Assembly: GCF_030732865.1 (NCBI RefSeq) | Contig: NZ_JASHKB010000026.1 | Location: forward strand, 1 to 57,402 | Source: Roseitalea sp. MMSF_3546 | Lineage (GTDB): Bacteria > Pseudomonadota > Alphaproteobacteria > Rhizobiales > Rhizobiaceae | Direction: 5' to 3' | Length of the DNA: 57,402 nt | Part shown: positions 9,666-17,831 of the stretch, piece by piece | Layout: each line of letters opens with the position of its first letter | How positions within the stretch are numbered: position 1 is the stretch's first letter | Program-made: the position numbers and the translations under genes | Notes under the pieces: model-generated | The model's input: only the letters and a program-made list of their open reading frames with translations | What the model was told of the DNA's origin: nothing | Database searches by the model: none

Positions 9666-11663
9666 ATGACCAGCACTTCCAAGACCGCTTCCCCCGACGC
9701 GCATGAGGCGGCCGTCCGCGTTGCGATCGAGGACCGGATCGCGATCGTGACCATCGACAACCCGCCCGTCAATGCCGCCTCGCATGCGGTGCGCGCCGGA
9801 CTGCTCGAGGCGGTCCGCACGGCCGAGGAAGCCGGTGCCCGTGCCGCCGTGCTGATCGGCGCCGGCGACAGCTTCGTCGCCGGCGCCGATGTGCGCGAGT
9901 TCGGTCAGCCGCCGCGCGCTCCGCTCCTGCCCGAAGTGGTGCGTGCGCTCGAGAAGACGCCCGTGCCCTTCATCGCCGCCATCGACGGCAATGCGCTCGG
10001 CGGCGGGCTCGAACTGGCGCTGGGCTGCGCCTACCGCATTGCGACGCCGCGGGCCAAGTTCGGCATGCCCGAGGTCAATCTCGGCCTCATTCCCGGCGCC
10101 GGCGGCACGGTGCGCCTGCCGCGTCTGGTGCCCGTGCTCGAAGCGCTGATGATGATCACCTCGGGCAAGCCGGTCGGCACCCGGAAGGCGCTCGATATCG
10201 GGCTGATCGACGATGTCGCCGAGGGCGACCTGCTGCAGGCGGCACGCGACCTGGCGCTGCAGATCGACGGAAGGGAGCGCCCGCTCGCGCTGCTGTCGCG
10301 CGAGCCCGTCATCGTGCCCGACGTCCATAGCTGGCAGATTGCCGTCAACGACGCAACCAAGAAGACCCGCGGGCAGAACGCGCCGCGCGAGGCGGCAAAT
10401 GCGCTGCGCGATGCGATCGACATGGCGCCCGACGCCGCGCTGGAGGCCGAGCGCGCCCGCTTTCTCAAGCTCAAGGACGATCCGCAATCGGCGGCGCTGC
10501 GCCACATCTTCTTCGCCGAGCGCTCGGTTGCCAGGATGGATCGGCTCAAGGGCGTCGAACCCCGCAAGGTCGACCATGTCGGCATCGTCGGCGGCGGCAC
10601 GATGGGCGCCGGCATCGCCGCCGCGACGCTGCTCGCCGGTCTGCCGGTCACGCTGATCGAGCGCGACGACGCCGCGCTTGAAGCGGGCCGCGAGCGCGTC
10701 GGCAAGCTGCTCGATGGCGCCGAGCGGCGCGGGCTGATCGACACCGCGCGCCGCGCGGCGATCGACGCCTCGCTCGCCGGCGCCACCGATTACGACGCGC
10801 TGGCCAGCGCCGATCTGGTCATCGAGGCGGTGTTCGAGGACATGGCTGTCAAGACCGAGGTCTTTGAACGGCTCGACCGGGCGACGCGGCCCGACGCGGT
10901 GCTGGCGACCAACACCTCCTATCTCGATGTCGGCGCGATGGCCGAAGTCGTGGCCGATCCGGGGCGGGTCCTGGGCCTGCACTTCTTCTCGCCCGCCCAT
11001 GTGATGAAGCTGCTTGAGGTCGTCCATCCGCCCAAGGTCGCCGACGACGTGCTGGCAACCGGCTTCGCCTTCGGCAAGCGGCTGCGCAAGATCTGCGTGC
11101 CGGCGGGCGTGTGCGACGGCTTCATCGGCAACCGCATCATGTCCGCCTACCGGCGCGAGGCCGGCTATCTGCTCGAGGAGGGCGCGCTGCCCCATGAGGT
11201 GGACGCGGCGATGACCGATTACGGCTTCGCCATGGGCATCTACGCCATGCAGGACATGGCCGGCCTCGACATCGCCTGGGCGATGCGCAAGCGCCGCGCG
11301 GCGACCCGCGACCCGAACGAGCGCTATGTCGACATCGCCGACACGCTGTGCGAGGCGGGCCGCTTCGGCCAGAAGACCGGCAAGGGCTGGTATCTTCATG
11401 ACGGCACCTCGCGCACCGGCCGGCCCGACCCCGAGGTCGAGGCGATCATTGTCGACGCCTCGCGCCGCAAGGGCATCGAACGCCGCTCCTTCTCGCATGA
11501 GCAGATCATCGACCGCCTGTTGGGTGCGCTGCGCGCCGAGGCCGACGCGGTGCTCGCCGAGGGCATCGCCGCATCGCCCGATGCGATCGATGTCGTCATG
11601 GTCAATGGCTACGGTTTTCCGCGCTGGCGCGGCGGACCGATGTTTGCGACCCGCAAGGGCTGA
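9666..11663 (+). CDS. Bifunctional enoyl-CoA hydratase/3-hydroxyacyl-CoA dehydrogenase (FadB-like)
   Basis: 665-aa fused beta-oxidation enzyme. Residues 15-190 are a crotonase domain (AGDSFVAGADVREF; AIDGNALGGGLELALGCAYR; FGMPEVNLGLIPGAGGT, with the two catalytic Glu positions present). From about residue 300 there is an NAD-binding 3-hydroxyacyl-CoA dehydrogenase domain (HVGIVGGGTMGAGIAAATL; NTSYLDV; GLHFFSPAHVMKLLEVV; FIGNRI), followed by the C-terminal dimerisation domain with GFAMGIYAMQDMAGLDIAW. It is transcribed divergently from the anthranilate operon and probably finishes degradation of the ring-opened CoA ester. Its stop codon directly abuts that of the epimerase on the other strand. 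A general fatty-acid role is possible. Confidence 0.93.
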   Translation: MTSTSKTASPDAHEAAVRVAIEDRIAIVTIDNPPVNAASHAVRAGLLEAVRTAEEAGARAAVLIGAGDSFVAGADVREFGQPPRAPLLPEVVRALEKTPVPFIAAIDGNALGGGLELALGCAYRIATPRAKFGMPEVNLGLIPGAGGTVRLPRLVPVLEALMMITSGKPVGTRKALDIGLIDDVAEGDLLQAARDLALQIDGRERPLALLSREPVIVPDVHSWQIAVNDATKKTRGQNAPREAANALRDAIDMAPDAALEAERARFLKLKDDPQSAALRHIFFAERSVARMDRLKGVEPRKVDHVGIVGGGTMGAGIAAATLLAGLPVTLIERDDAALEAGRERVGKLLDGAERRGLIDTARRAAIDASLAGATDYDALASADLVIEAVFEDMAVKTEVFERLDRATRPDAVLATNTSYLDVGAMAEVVADPGRVLGLHFFSPAHVMKLLEVVHPPKVADDVLATGFAFGKRLRKICVPAGVCDGFIGNRIMSAYRREAGYLLEEGALPHEVDAAMTDYGFAMGIYAMQDMAGLDIAWAMRKRRAATRDPNERYVDIADTLCEAGRFGQKTGKGWYLHDGTSRTGRPDPEVEAIIVDASRRKGIERRSFSHEQIIDRLLGALRAEADAVLAEGIAASPDAIDVVMVNGYGFPRWRGGPMFATRKG

Positions 11664-12539
11664 TCAGCCCCAGGCGATCTTCATCCAGCCTGACAGGTCC
11701 TCGCCCGGCGCCAGGACGGCAAGGCCGGGCAGCCCGTCCATGTTGTGCGCATCGACGGGATGGCTGACCGGCTCGAAACAGAAGAAGTCCGCCTCCGCGC
11801 CGGGTGAATAGACGATCGCAACGTCCAGATTGTCCGAGGCGGTGACGGTGCATGGTACCGCCTCGGACGCCTGCGTGACATGCGCCGGCCCGCGCCAGCC
11901 CGCGAATGCGTTGTTGATGAGCCCGTCGGGCAGCGCCGCCCCGGCCGAAAACGCCCAGTCGCCGCGCTCATTGACCGGGACCTTTTCGGTCGGCAGGTGC
12001 CGATCGTCCTCGAGCCAGACCTCGTCGGCCTCGAACAGCAGCCGCGTTCCGGCCGACCGGGGAAACCAGGGATGAAATCCGAGCCCGAAGGGCAGCGGCG
12101 CTTCGGCAGCACTGGTCATGGTGAGCGTCGCAAGCAACGCATCCGCCGACAGCGCATAGGTGATCTCGGCGCGATAGCGCAGCGGTCCGAACGCGCCGTC
12201 TTCGAGCACCAGCGTCGTCGCGGTCCTCGACCGCTCCGCCACCGCCCAGCGCCGCTGAAACCCGTCGCCATGGATCGCGAACGGCTCGCCCGCCAAATTG
12301 GGCTCCAGGTCATGGCGAGCGCCGCCGAAGGAAAAGCCGCCCTCGATGCGGTTGGAGAACGGCACCAGCAGATTGCAGGCCAGCGCGAACGGGCCGTCCT
12401 CGATGCGCCCGGACCACGGCCGCAGCACCGGCCGCGACCGGCCATCGGCCCCGGTCAGCGAAAGATCGGCGATCCCCGCGCCCATTGAAGGCACCACGCT
12501 CAGCCGCGCTTCGCCCGCCGCAAGTTCCACCGTGTCCAT
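11664..12539 (-). CDS. Aldose 1-epimerase family protein
   Basis: 291-aa galactose-mutarotase-like protein with characteristic segments LVPFSNRIEGGFSFGG, FAIHGDGFQRRW (the family's substrate-site histidine) and GLGFHPWFPRS, and C-terminal YSPGAEADFFCFEPVSHPVD. The start is taken at MDTVELAAGE, which follows a strong GGGAGG site, rather than the ATG 18 bp upstream. It lies 25 bp after the FAH-family gene, so the two likely form an operon for an aldose or aldonolactone pathway. The exact sugar is not evident. Confidence 0.88.
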   Translation of the reverse strand: MDTVELAAGEARLSVVPSMGAGIADLSLTGADGRSRPVLRPWSGRIEDGPFALACNLLVPFSNRIEGGFSFGGARHDLEPNLAGEPFAIHGDGFQRRWAVAERSRTATTLVLEDGAFGPLRYRAEITYALSADALLATLTMTSAAEAPLPFGLGFHPWFPRSAGTRLLFEADEVWLEDDRHLPTEKVPVNERGDWAFSAGAALPDGLINNAFAGWRGPAHVTQASEAVPCTVTASDNLDVAIVYSPGAEADFFCFEPVSHPVDAHNMDGLPGLAVLAPGEDLSGWMKIAWG

Positions 12540-12564
12540 GCCCTGTCCTCCCCGCATTCCCGGG

Positions 12565-13698
12565 CTACAGCATGGCGCGGCCCGCCAGATTGCGCATCAG
12601 GGCGGCCGTGCCGAACGTCCAGGGCGCGCATTGCGTCGAAAGCCGTACCGTGTTGACGAGCGCGCCCAGCTCGGCATTGGAAATCGTTACCACGTCGCCG
12701 AGCTTGTGGGTGAAGCCTTCGCCGGGCTGGTCGCGGTCCTCGGTCGGTGCGAACAGCGTGCCCAGGAACAGCATGAACCCGTCCGGATACTGGTGATGGG
12801 CACCGCAGGTCTGGGCCACCAGATCGGCCGGATCGCGGCTGATCTCGGCCATCGAGCTGTGCCCGTTGAGCACGAATCCGTCCGTGCCCGTCACCGTAAG
12901 GTCGAGCTTAGCGCGGCGCACCTCGTCAAGGCCGTAGCTGTCGTCGAACAGGCGGATGAACGGGCCGATCGCGCAGGCGGCGTTGTTGTCCTTGGCCTTG
13001 CCGAGCAGCAGCGCCGAGCGACCCTCGACATCGCGCAGATTGACGTCATTGCCCAGCGTCGCACCCTTGATGCGCCCGCCGCCATCGACGGCCAGCACCA
13101 CTTCCGGCTCGGGATTGTTCCATTGCGAGATCGGGTGCAGGCCGACCTCGGCGCCATGGCCGACCGCCGACATCGGCTGGGCCTTGGTGAACACTTCCGC
13201 ATCCGGCCCGATGCCGACCTCCAGATACTGGCTCCACAGCCCCTCCTCGATCAGCGCCGCCTTGACCCTGGCCGCCTCCGCCGAGCCGGGCACCAGATCG
13301 CGCAGGCTGGCTCCGATCGCCGCGCCGATGCGTTCCCGGATCGCCTGGGCGCGGTGCGGATCGCCGGCGGCGCGCTCCTCGATCACGCGCTCGACCATCG
13401 AGCCGGCGAAGGTCACCCCGCATGCCTTGATCGCCTGAAGGTCGCACGGCGCGAGCAGCCGCAACGGCCCGCTGCGGCCGGTTTCGACGAGATCGGCCAC
13501 GCTCCCGAGCGTTTCGCCCGGCGCGCTTCGGGCATGGCCGACCGGATCGTCGAGTTCGAGAAGATCTCGCATGGTCGGCGCCTGCCGCGAAGTGATGTCG
13601 ACGACCGCGCCCTCGCGCAGCGCGACCAGCGCGGGACCGCCGACATCCTCGCGCCACACCCGACCGACGAATGTCCCCTCGCCGAAGATCGTCTCCAT
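12565..13698 (-). CDS. Fumarylacetoacetate hydrolase family protein, XylX-like 2-keto-3-deoxy-pentonate dehydratase candidate
   Basis: 377-aa FAH-fold protein. The metal-binding core includes WNNPEPEVVLAVDGGGRI, TLGNDVNLRDVEGRSALLLG and KAKDNNAACAIGPFIRLFDD, and the C-terminal half carries HHQYPDGFMLFLGTLFAP and GFTHKLGDVV. This longer FAH subgroup resembles the 2-keto-3-deoxy-xylonate/arabinonate dehydratases of non-phosphorylative pentose pathways (Caulobacter XylX type), which fits the adjacent aldose 1-epimerase. Start at METIFGEGTF, preceded by GGGGGGA at correct spacing; the open frame extends upstream but without a ribosome site. Family is clear, substrate inferred. Confidence 0.83.
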   Translation of the reverse strand: METIFGEGTFVGRVWREDVGGPALVALREGAVVDITSRQAPTMRDLLELDDPVGHARSAPGETLGSVADLVETGRSGPLRLLAPCDLQAIKACGVTFAGSMVERVIEERAAGDPHRAQAIRERIGAAIGASLRDLVPGSAEAARVKAALIEEGLWSQYLEVGIGPDAEVFTKAQPMSAVGHGAEVGLHPISQWNNPEPEVVLAVDGGGRIKGATLGNDVNLRDVEGRSALLLGKAKDNNAACAIGPFIRLFDDSYGLDEVRRAKLDLTVTGTDGFVLNGHSSMAEISRDPADLVAQTCGAHHQYPDGFMLFLGTLFAPTEDRDQPGEGFTHKLGDVVTISNAELGALVNTVRLSTQCAPWTFGTAALMRNLAGRAML

Positions 13699-13884
13699 CG
13701 TCCCCCCAGCCGGGCGCCCGCCCGGTTCATCGCCTCGCCGCATCGCCTTGGGTTGCGGCCGGGGAATCGGGTAAGCGTTTCGGCCGGCCAAGTCCAGTCC
13801 GCGTCACCATGCCCGACCCGATCGTCATTGCTCCGGAACCGTGTTTGGTCGATAACGCCGGCAGCCGATCAGGGAGAGCCTGCA

Positions 13885-14199
13885 ATGTTTGTCGCCATGA
13901 ACCGGTTTCGGATCAACAAGGGCCACGAGGACGCCTTCGAGGAAGTCTGGCGCAGTCGCGATTCGCGCCTGAAGGACGTTCAGGGCTTCCAGAGCTTCCA
14001 CCTGCTCAAGGGCGCCTTCGACGAGGACAGCCAGACCACGCTCTATGCCTCGCACACCATCTGGGAAAGCCAGGAGCACTTTTCGGCATGGACACGCTCG
14101 GAGCACTTTCGCGCCGCGCACAAGAGCGCAAGGGACACGACCGGCATGTATGCCGGACCGCCGGTCTTCGAGGGCTTTTCATCGGTTCTTGCCGAGTAG
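13885..14199 (+). CDS. Antibiotic biosynthesis monooxygenase (ABM) domain protein, IsdG/HmuD-like
   Basis: 104-aa dimeric alpha-beta barrel protein starting MFVAMNRFRINKGHEDAFEE, with FQSFHLLKG and SHTIWESQEHFSAWTRSEHF, the pattern of the ABM family branch that includes haem-degrading monooxygenases. An AGGGAGAG ribosome site precedes the ATG. It stands alone, converging on the DUF3775 gene. The histidines in the SEHFRAAH segment are compatible with haem binding, but there are no haem-uptake genes nearby, so haem degradation is only one option; scavenging of reactive quinones or small oxidations is another. Confidence 0.85.
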   Translation: MFVAMNRFRINKGHEDAFEEVWRSRDSRLKDVQGFQSFHLLKGAFDEDSQTTLYASHTIWESQEHFSAWTRSEHFRAAHKSARDTTGMYAGPPVFEGFSSVLAE

Positions 14200-14214
14200 A
14201 AGCCCTTGCGGGTC

Positions 14215-14661
14215 TCAAAGATGCGCCAGTTCGTACTCCTCGCAGGACAGATCGAGCTCGGACAACCCGTTGGACAGGTGATCGGCGAGCAGCGGCGTAC
14301 CGCAAAGATAGCGTGCGGTCTGCTCGTTGCGTGACCGCGCCGCCTCCTCGCGCACCGTGTCCCAGTCCTCGGCGGTATACTCGCCCCTGCCCAGCCACAT
14401 CAATGCGATCAGGTCGGCCTGCTCGTCGACATTGAGCGCGCTGATCAGCGAGGTCATCTCGGCCCATTCGGGATCGTCGGGATAGTCGGCGAGCACCGAA
14501 AGATCGCCGTCATCGGTCGGGTTGGAGGCCGGATCGCGCACCGGCGCGGGATATTTGGCGTCGAACGAGCGCGCCTTGAAGATGATGAAGCACACCTTTT
14601 CGAGTGCGACGGTCAGGCCGCCGAAATCGGTCCCGGCCTGGTCGATGGGTGGGTTCGCCAT
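14215..14661 (-). CDS. DUF3775 domain-containing protein
   Basis: 148-aa soluble acidic protein of unknown function, recognised as DUF3775 by LEKVCFIIFKARSFDAKYPA near the N-terminus, LISALNVDEQADLIALMWLG in the middle and ATRYLCGTPLLADHL-like sequence near the end (here TARYLCGTPLLADHL). The start at MANPPIDQ has a GGGGAGAG ribosome site. The family is common in rhizobia next to small stress-response genes; here it is divergent from a DUF2267 gene with about 200 bp between them. No function can be assigned. Confidence 0.8.
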   Translation of the reverse strand: MANPPIDQAGTDFGGLTVALEKVCFIIFKARSFDAKYPAPVRDPASNPTDDGDLSVLADYPDDPEWAEMTSLISALNVDEQADLIALMWLGRGEYTAEDWDTVREEAARSRNEQTARYLCGTPLLADHLSNGLSELDLSCEEYELAHL

Positions 14662-14860
14662 TGTGTCTCTCCCCGCGTGGTGGTTGGCCGGACGGCACCG
14701 GCATGATGCGTGTCGTGACGCAACAACCGGCGAGCGTGGCGCCAGGTTCCGATGCGGCACCCCGCCGATGCCGCTTGATGCAACGCAATGCGCCGCCCCT
14801 CCATTGGCACGATAACAGCTTGCCAGGGCCCGTGGCGCGGGCACGCAAAGGAGGACCACA

Positions 14861-15286
14861 ATGAGCATCACCGGTATTTCGACGATCGACAATGCACCCC
14901 ATGACGTCAATGACTGGCTCAAGCAGTTGCGCGCCAGGCTCGACTGGACCGAGAACGGGCGCGCCTATCTGCTCATGCGCACGGTGCTGCACGCGGTCCG
15001 GGACTGGCTGACGGTCGACGAAGCGGCGCAGCTGGCCGCGCAGATGCCCATTCTGGTCCGCGGCATCTATTATGAAGGCTGGGACCCTTCCCGCACGCCG
15101 GTGCATCCGCGGTCCAAATCGGACTTCGTCGCCCGTGTCGATCATGCCTTCACCAAGGAACCGCTCGAGGACACCGAAAAGGCGATCACGGCCGTCTTCG
15201 GTCTGCTCGAGGCCACCATCTCGGCCGGCGAGATCGCCGACGTCAAGCACGCCATGCGCGCCAACATCCAGGAGTTGTGGCCCTGA
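14861..15286 (+). CDS. DUF2267 domain-containing protein
   Basis: 141-aa cytoplasmic protein with the DUF2267 pattern: NDWLKQLRARLDW, AYLLMRTVLHAVRDWLTVDEA, QMPILVRGIYYEGWDP and the C-terminal FGLLEATISAGEIADVKHAM. A strong AAAGGAGG site precedes the ATG. In rhizobia and other proteobacteria this family is often induced with universal stress proteins under low oxygen. A weak TTG-N8-CAA match lies at 14775-14788 in its upstream region. Function unknown. Confidence 0.85.
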   Translation: MSITGISTIDNAPHDVNDWLKQLRARLDWTENGRAYLLMRTVLHAVRDWLTVDEAAQLAAQMPILVRGIYYEGWDPSRTPVHPRSKSDFVARVDHAFTKEPLEDTEKAITAVFGLLEATISAGEIADVKHAMRANIQELWP

Positions 15287-15291
15287 ACGCG

Positions 15292-15738
15292 TCAATTGCG
15301 GATGACGATCCGGGTCGCGGCCATGCCGTGGGCCACCACCAGGTCGAATAGCGTGCGCGCATTGTCCGGATGCAGCCGGACACAGCCATGCGAGGCGGGA
15401 CGGCCAAGATCGCCGGTCTCGGTCGTTCCGTGGATGGCATAGCCACCGTGAAAGAAGATCGAGTGCGGCATCGGCGCATTGTCGTACTTGCGTGAATACC
15501 ACATACGCTCCAGCCGGATCGGCCGATAGGTGCCTACCGGCGTGCAATAGCCCGACCGTGCCGTCGAAACCGGCCAGGCGTGCAGCGGACCCGACATGTC
15601 GCGCACGTAAAGGCGCTGCTCGGAAAGGTCGATCGTCACCACAAGGCTTGCCGCGAGCGCCGACGCGGGCGCTATGGCGGTTGCGACCAGGGCCACGAGC
15701 GCCGCAATGACCGCCCGACGTCGTTGCAGCGGCCTCAT
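15292..15738 (-). CDS. L,D-transpeptidase (YkuD domain)
   Basis: 148-aa exported enzyme with a signal peptide (residues 8-29, ending ALAAS) followed by a single YkuD catalytic domain. The conserved FFHGGYAIHGTTETGDLGRP and catalytic SHGCVRLHPDNA (Cys about residue 118) are intact. It forms 3-3 peptidoglycan crosslinks or attaches proteins to peptidoglycan in the periplasm. The ATG lies 2 bp after the stop of the preceding membrane-protein gene, so the two are co-transcribed and probably act together at the envelope. Confidence 0.92.
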   Translation of the reverse strand: MRPLQRRRAVIAALVALVATAIAPASALAASLVVTIDLSEQRLYVRDMSGPLHAWPVSTARSGYCTPVGTYRPIRLERMWYSRKYDNAPMPHSIFFHGGYAIHGTTETGDLGRPASHGCVRLHPDNARTLFDLVVAHGMAATRIVIRN

Positions 15739-15740
15739 TG

Positions 15741-16949
15741 TCACATCGCCACCGGTTCTGCCGGCGGCGCGCCATTGCCGCCCTGACCTGCGGCAACCGT
15801 CCGCGCGCCGCCCCAGCCGGTGCGCCCCAAGACGTAAAGGACGATCGCGCCAAGGCCGTAGAGCACCACCGCCAGGTTGATCAGCCAGCCGAGCACCGGC
15901 ACGAAGTTCACGATCGCCAGCGCGACCAGGCCGACCGCCAGCATGACCAGCTTGGCCGGATTGGTCTGCGGGTCGAAGCCGAACGCAGCCGCCAGCCGGA
16001 ACGACAGCACGAAGGCGCCCAGCAGATAGGCCACCGTCCAGGCCAGCACGATGAACAAGATCACGATCGGAATGAAGGGCAGCCCGACCAGAGTCATGGC
16101 GCTGACGGGTACCAGGCCGAACAGGGTCGCAAGGGCGACGAAACCGGCCAACACGGCCAGCCCCGGCCGCTCGGTCGCAGCTTCCCGCGCCCGTTGCACG
16201 CCCGCCGGCATGAAGGCCAGAAACACCGCCGCGATCACCAGAAGGAAGGCGAGGGTCAGCACGAAGCCCAGAAAGACGGCCAACATGGACGGCCAGACCA
16301 TGGCCATGGGCTCGTCGACCATGTCGCGCCACTCACCGAACCCGTCCATCGTGTCGATCTCGATGAACCGCACCCGGTCGGCCGGGATCACGCCTTCGGG
16401 AATGTCGATGCGCGATGGCGCCGCATAGGTCAGCGCGCCGCCAATGGTCGCATCGCCGCCAAAGGTGATCTCGGCGCCGGCCAGACGGACATCGCCGGTG
16501 ACCGGCGCGTCAAGGCGCACCGATCCGCCCGAGGCCAGCAGGCTGCCGGCGATCGGCCCCTCGATGCGCACCGTCCCGCCCGAAAGCCGGGCATTGCCGG
16601 CGACTTCGGCGCCATCGCGCAGGCGCACCGAAAAGCCCGAGGCCGTGACGTCTTCGCCGACCGTGGCGTCGATCGTCACGCTGGCGCCGGCGGCATAGAG
16701 GTCCGAGCCGATCTCGCCGTCGACATCGACGTCGAAGCCGGCCGCGTGGCCGTCACCGGCGACCGAGCCGTCGAGCACGACATTGAAGCCACCCACGAAG
16801 GCATCGCGGCCGGACGAGCCGGAAATCGTCGCATTGGCGCCGCCGTCATAGACATCGCCGCCGATCACCTGCGGTGTCTGGGCGCCGACATGGGCGGTCG
16901 CAGCCAAGGCGAAAAGGGCTGCAAGCAAAGGCGTAATGGTCGATCTCAT
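15741..16949 (-). CDS. Exported beta-helix (bactofilin/polymer-forming-like) protein with C-terminal membrane domain
   Basis: 402 aa in three parts. A signal peptide (MRSTITPLL to AHVGAQ) leads to about 170 residues of short repeats rich in G, V, A and D (for example GDVYDGGANATISGSSG and GEIGSDLYAAGASVTIDATVG), reading like a right-handed beta-helix of polymer-forming cytoskeletal type but on the periplasmic side. The C-terminal half has about four to five transmembrane helices (LAVFLGFVLTLAFLLVI, LAVLAGFVALATLFGLV, PIVILFIVLAWTVAYLLGAF, and others). GGAGG 8 bp before the chosen ATG decides the start over one 21 bp upstream. Co-transcribed with an L,D-transpeptidase. The family is known only as uncharacterised. 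Confidence 0.72.
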   Translation of the reverse strand: MRSTITPLLAALFALAATAHVGAQTPQVIGGDVYDGGANATISGSSGRDAFVGGFNVVLDGSVAGDGHAAGFDVDVDGEIGSDLYAAGASVTIDATVGEDVTASGFSVRLRDGAEVAGNARLSGGTVRIEGPIAGSLLASGGSVRLDAPVTGDVRLAGAEITFGGDATIGGALTYAAPSRIDIPEGVIPADRVRFIEIDTMDGFGEWRDMVDEPMAMVWPSMLAVFLGFVLTLAFLLVIAAVFLAFMPAGVQRAREAATERPGLAVLAGFVALATLFGLVPVSAMTLVGLPFIPIVILFIVLAWTVAYLLGAFVLSFRLAAAFGFDPQTNPAKLVMLAVGLVALAIVNFVPVLGWLINLAVVLYGLGAIVLYVLGRTGWGGARTVAAGQGGNGAPPAEPVAM

Positions 16950-17044
16950 TGGCTGCGCCTCCGATCTCAATGGATTGTCATCTTCACCACATCGTCAGTC
17001 ATCGACAGGCATATGCCCGCTCCGGCCTGTCCCCGGGGACCGGT

Positions 17045-17722
17045 TCACCCCTTCGGCTCCTGCCCGGCGGCGTTGGGCGCGGCCTGCGCCCGGCGCAGCG
17101 CCTCGACCACTTCGACATCGTCGACCTGGCGGAAATCATCGTAATAGGCGCCCACGGCGAAGAACGGGTCCGGCTGCAGCACGCACACCACCTCGTCGGC
17201 CTCCTCGGCCAGCCGTGCCACGGTCGAAGGCGGAGCGACGGGCAGCGCCAGCACGATGCGCGCCGGCCCGCTCTGTCGCACCAGGCGCAGCGCCTCGCGC
17301 GCGGTCGCCCCCGTTGCGACGCCGTCATCGACCAGGATGACGGTCCGGCCCTTCAGCGGCACGGCAGGATGATCGGCGAAATACAGCTTGCGGCGTCGCT
17401 CGAGCTCGGGCAGTTCGGCGCGCGCCAGTTCGATCACCTGATCGCGGCTCAGACCCAGATCGCGGGCAATGCCCTCATTGACCGTCACCTGCATGGCGTG
17501 GCCGTCGGAGACGGCGCCCACCGCCAGTTCGCGATGGCCCGGCGCGCCGACCTTGCGGATCAGCAGCACGTCCATCGGCAGGCCAAGCGCCTTGGCGACC
17601 ACCGCCGCCACCGGTACACCGCCGCGTGGCAGCCCGACGACGACCGCCCCGGCCGTGTCCACATGCTCAAGCCGGCGGGCGAGGGCCTGCCCCGCCTCGA
17701 TGCGGTCTGCGAACGCGCTCAT
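17045..17722 (-). CDS. Phosphoribosyltransferase family protein
   Basis: 225-aa type I phosphoribosyltransferase-fold protein. The PRPP-binding signature is [16 protein letters not shown] near residue 130, and [20 protein letters not shown] forms the N-terminal loop. This subgroup is usually not part of nucleotide salvage operons but is found with universal stress proteins and other anaerobic/stress genes. A FixK/Fnr-type 14-mer lies 35 bp upstream of the start (17757-17770), matching that pattern. Substrate unknown. The open frame extends far upstream into metH, but MSAFADR is the only start outside that gene. Confidence 0.85.
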   Translation of the reverse strand: MSAFADRIEAGQALARRLEHVDTAGAVVVGLPRGGVPVAAVVAKALGLPMDVLLIRKVGAPGHRELAVGAVSDGHAMQVTVNEGIARDLGLSRDQVIELARAELPELERRRKLYFADHPAVPLKGRTVILVDDGVATGATAREALRLVRQSGPARIVLALPVAPPSTVARLAEEADEVVCVLQPDPFFAVGAYYDDFRQVDDVEVVEALRRAQAAPNAAGQEPKG

Positions 17723-17756
17723 GGGAGCCCGATACACCCAAGGGGTCGGCCCCGCA

Positions 17757-17770
17757 TTGATTTTGGTCAA
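17757..17770. promoter_or_regulatory. Candidate FixK/Fnr-type box
   Basis: TTGATTTTGGTCAA matches the Fnr/FixK consensus TTGAT-N4-ATCAA at nine of ten defined bases. It lies 35 bp upstream of the phosphoribosyltransferase start and 91 bp upstream of metH on the other strand. Regulation of the phosphoribosyltransferase is favoured because the same motif precedes the universal stress protein gene. Confidence 0.55.
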
Positions 17771-17811
17771 GACATGCCGCACGGAGGCAAGGAAACCAAA
17801 GCCGCATATTG

Positions 17812-17831
17812 ACATAAAGATATCCTTATGT
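17812..17831. promoter_or_regulatory. SahR/SamR-type methionine operator upstream of metH
   Basis: ACATAAAGATATCCTTATGT is a 20-bp inverted repeat with one mismatched pair, ending 30 bp before the metH start. It closely resembles the CATAAAGA-N-type palindromes bound by ArsR-family methionine-cycle regulators (SahR and SamR) that control metH, metF and ahcY in Proteobacteria. No arsR-type gene is in the window, so the regulator would act in trans. Confidence 0.68.

Noticed and set aside
14775-14788. TTGATGCAACGCAA as a Fnr/FixK box before the DUF2267 gene
   Set aside because: It matches only the TTG-N8-CAA core and misses two bases of the right half-site; too weak to list as a feature.
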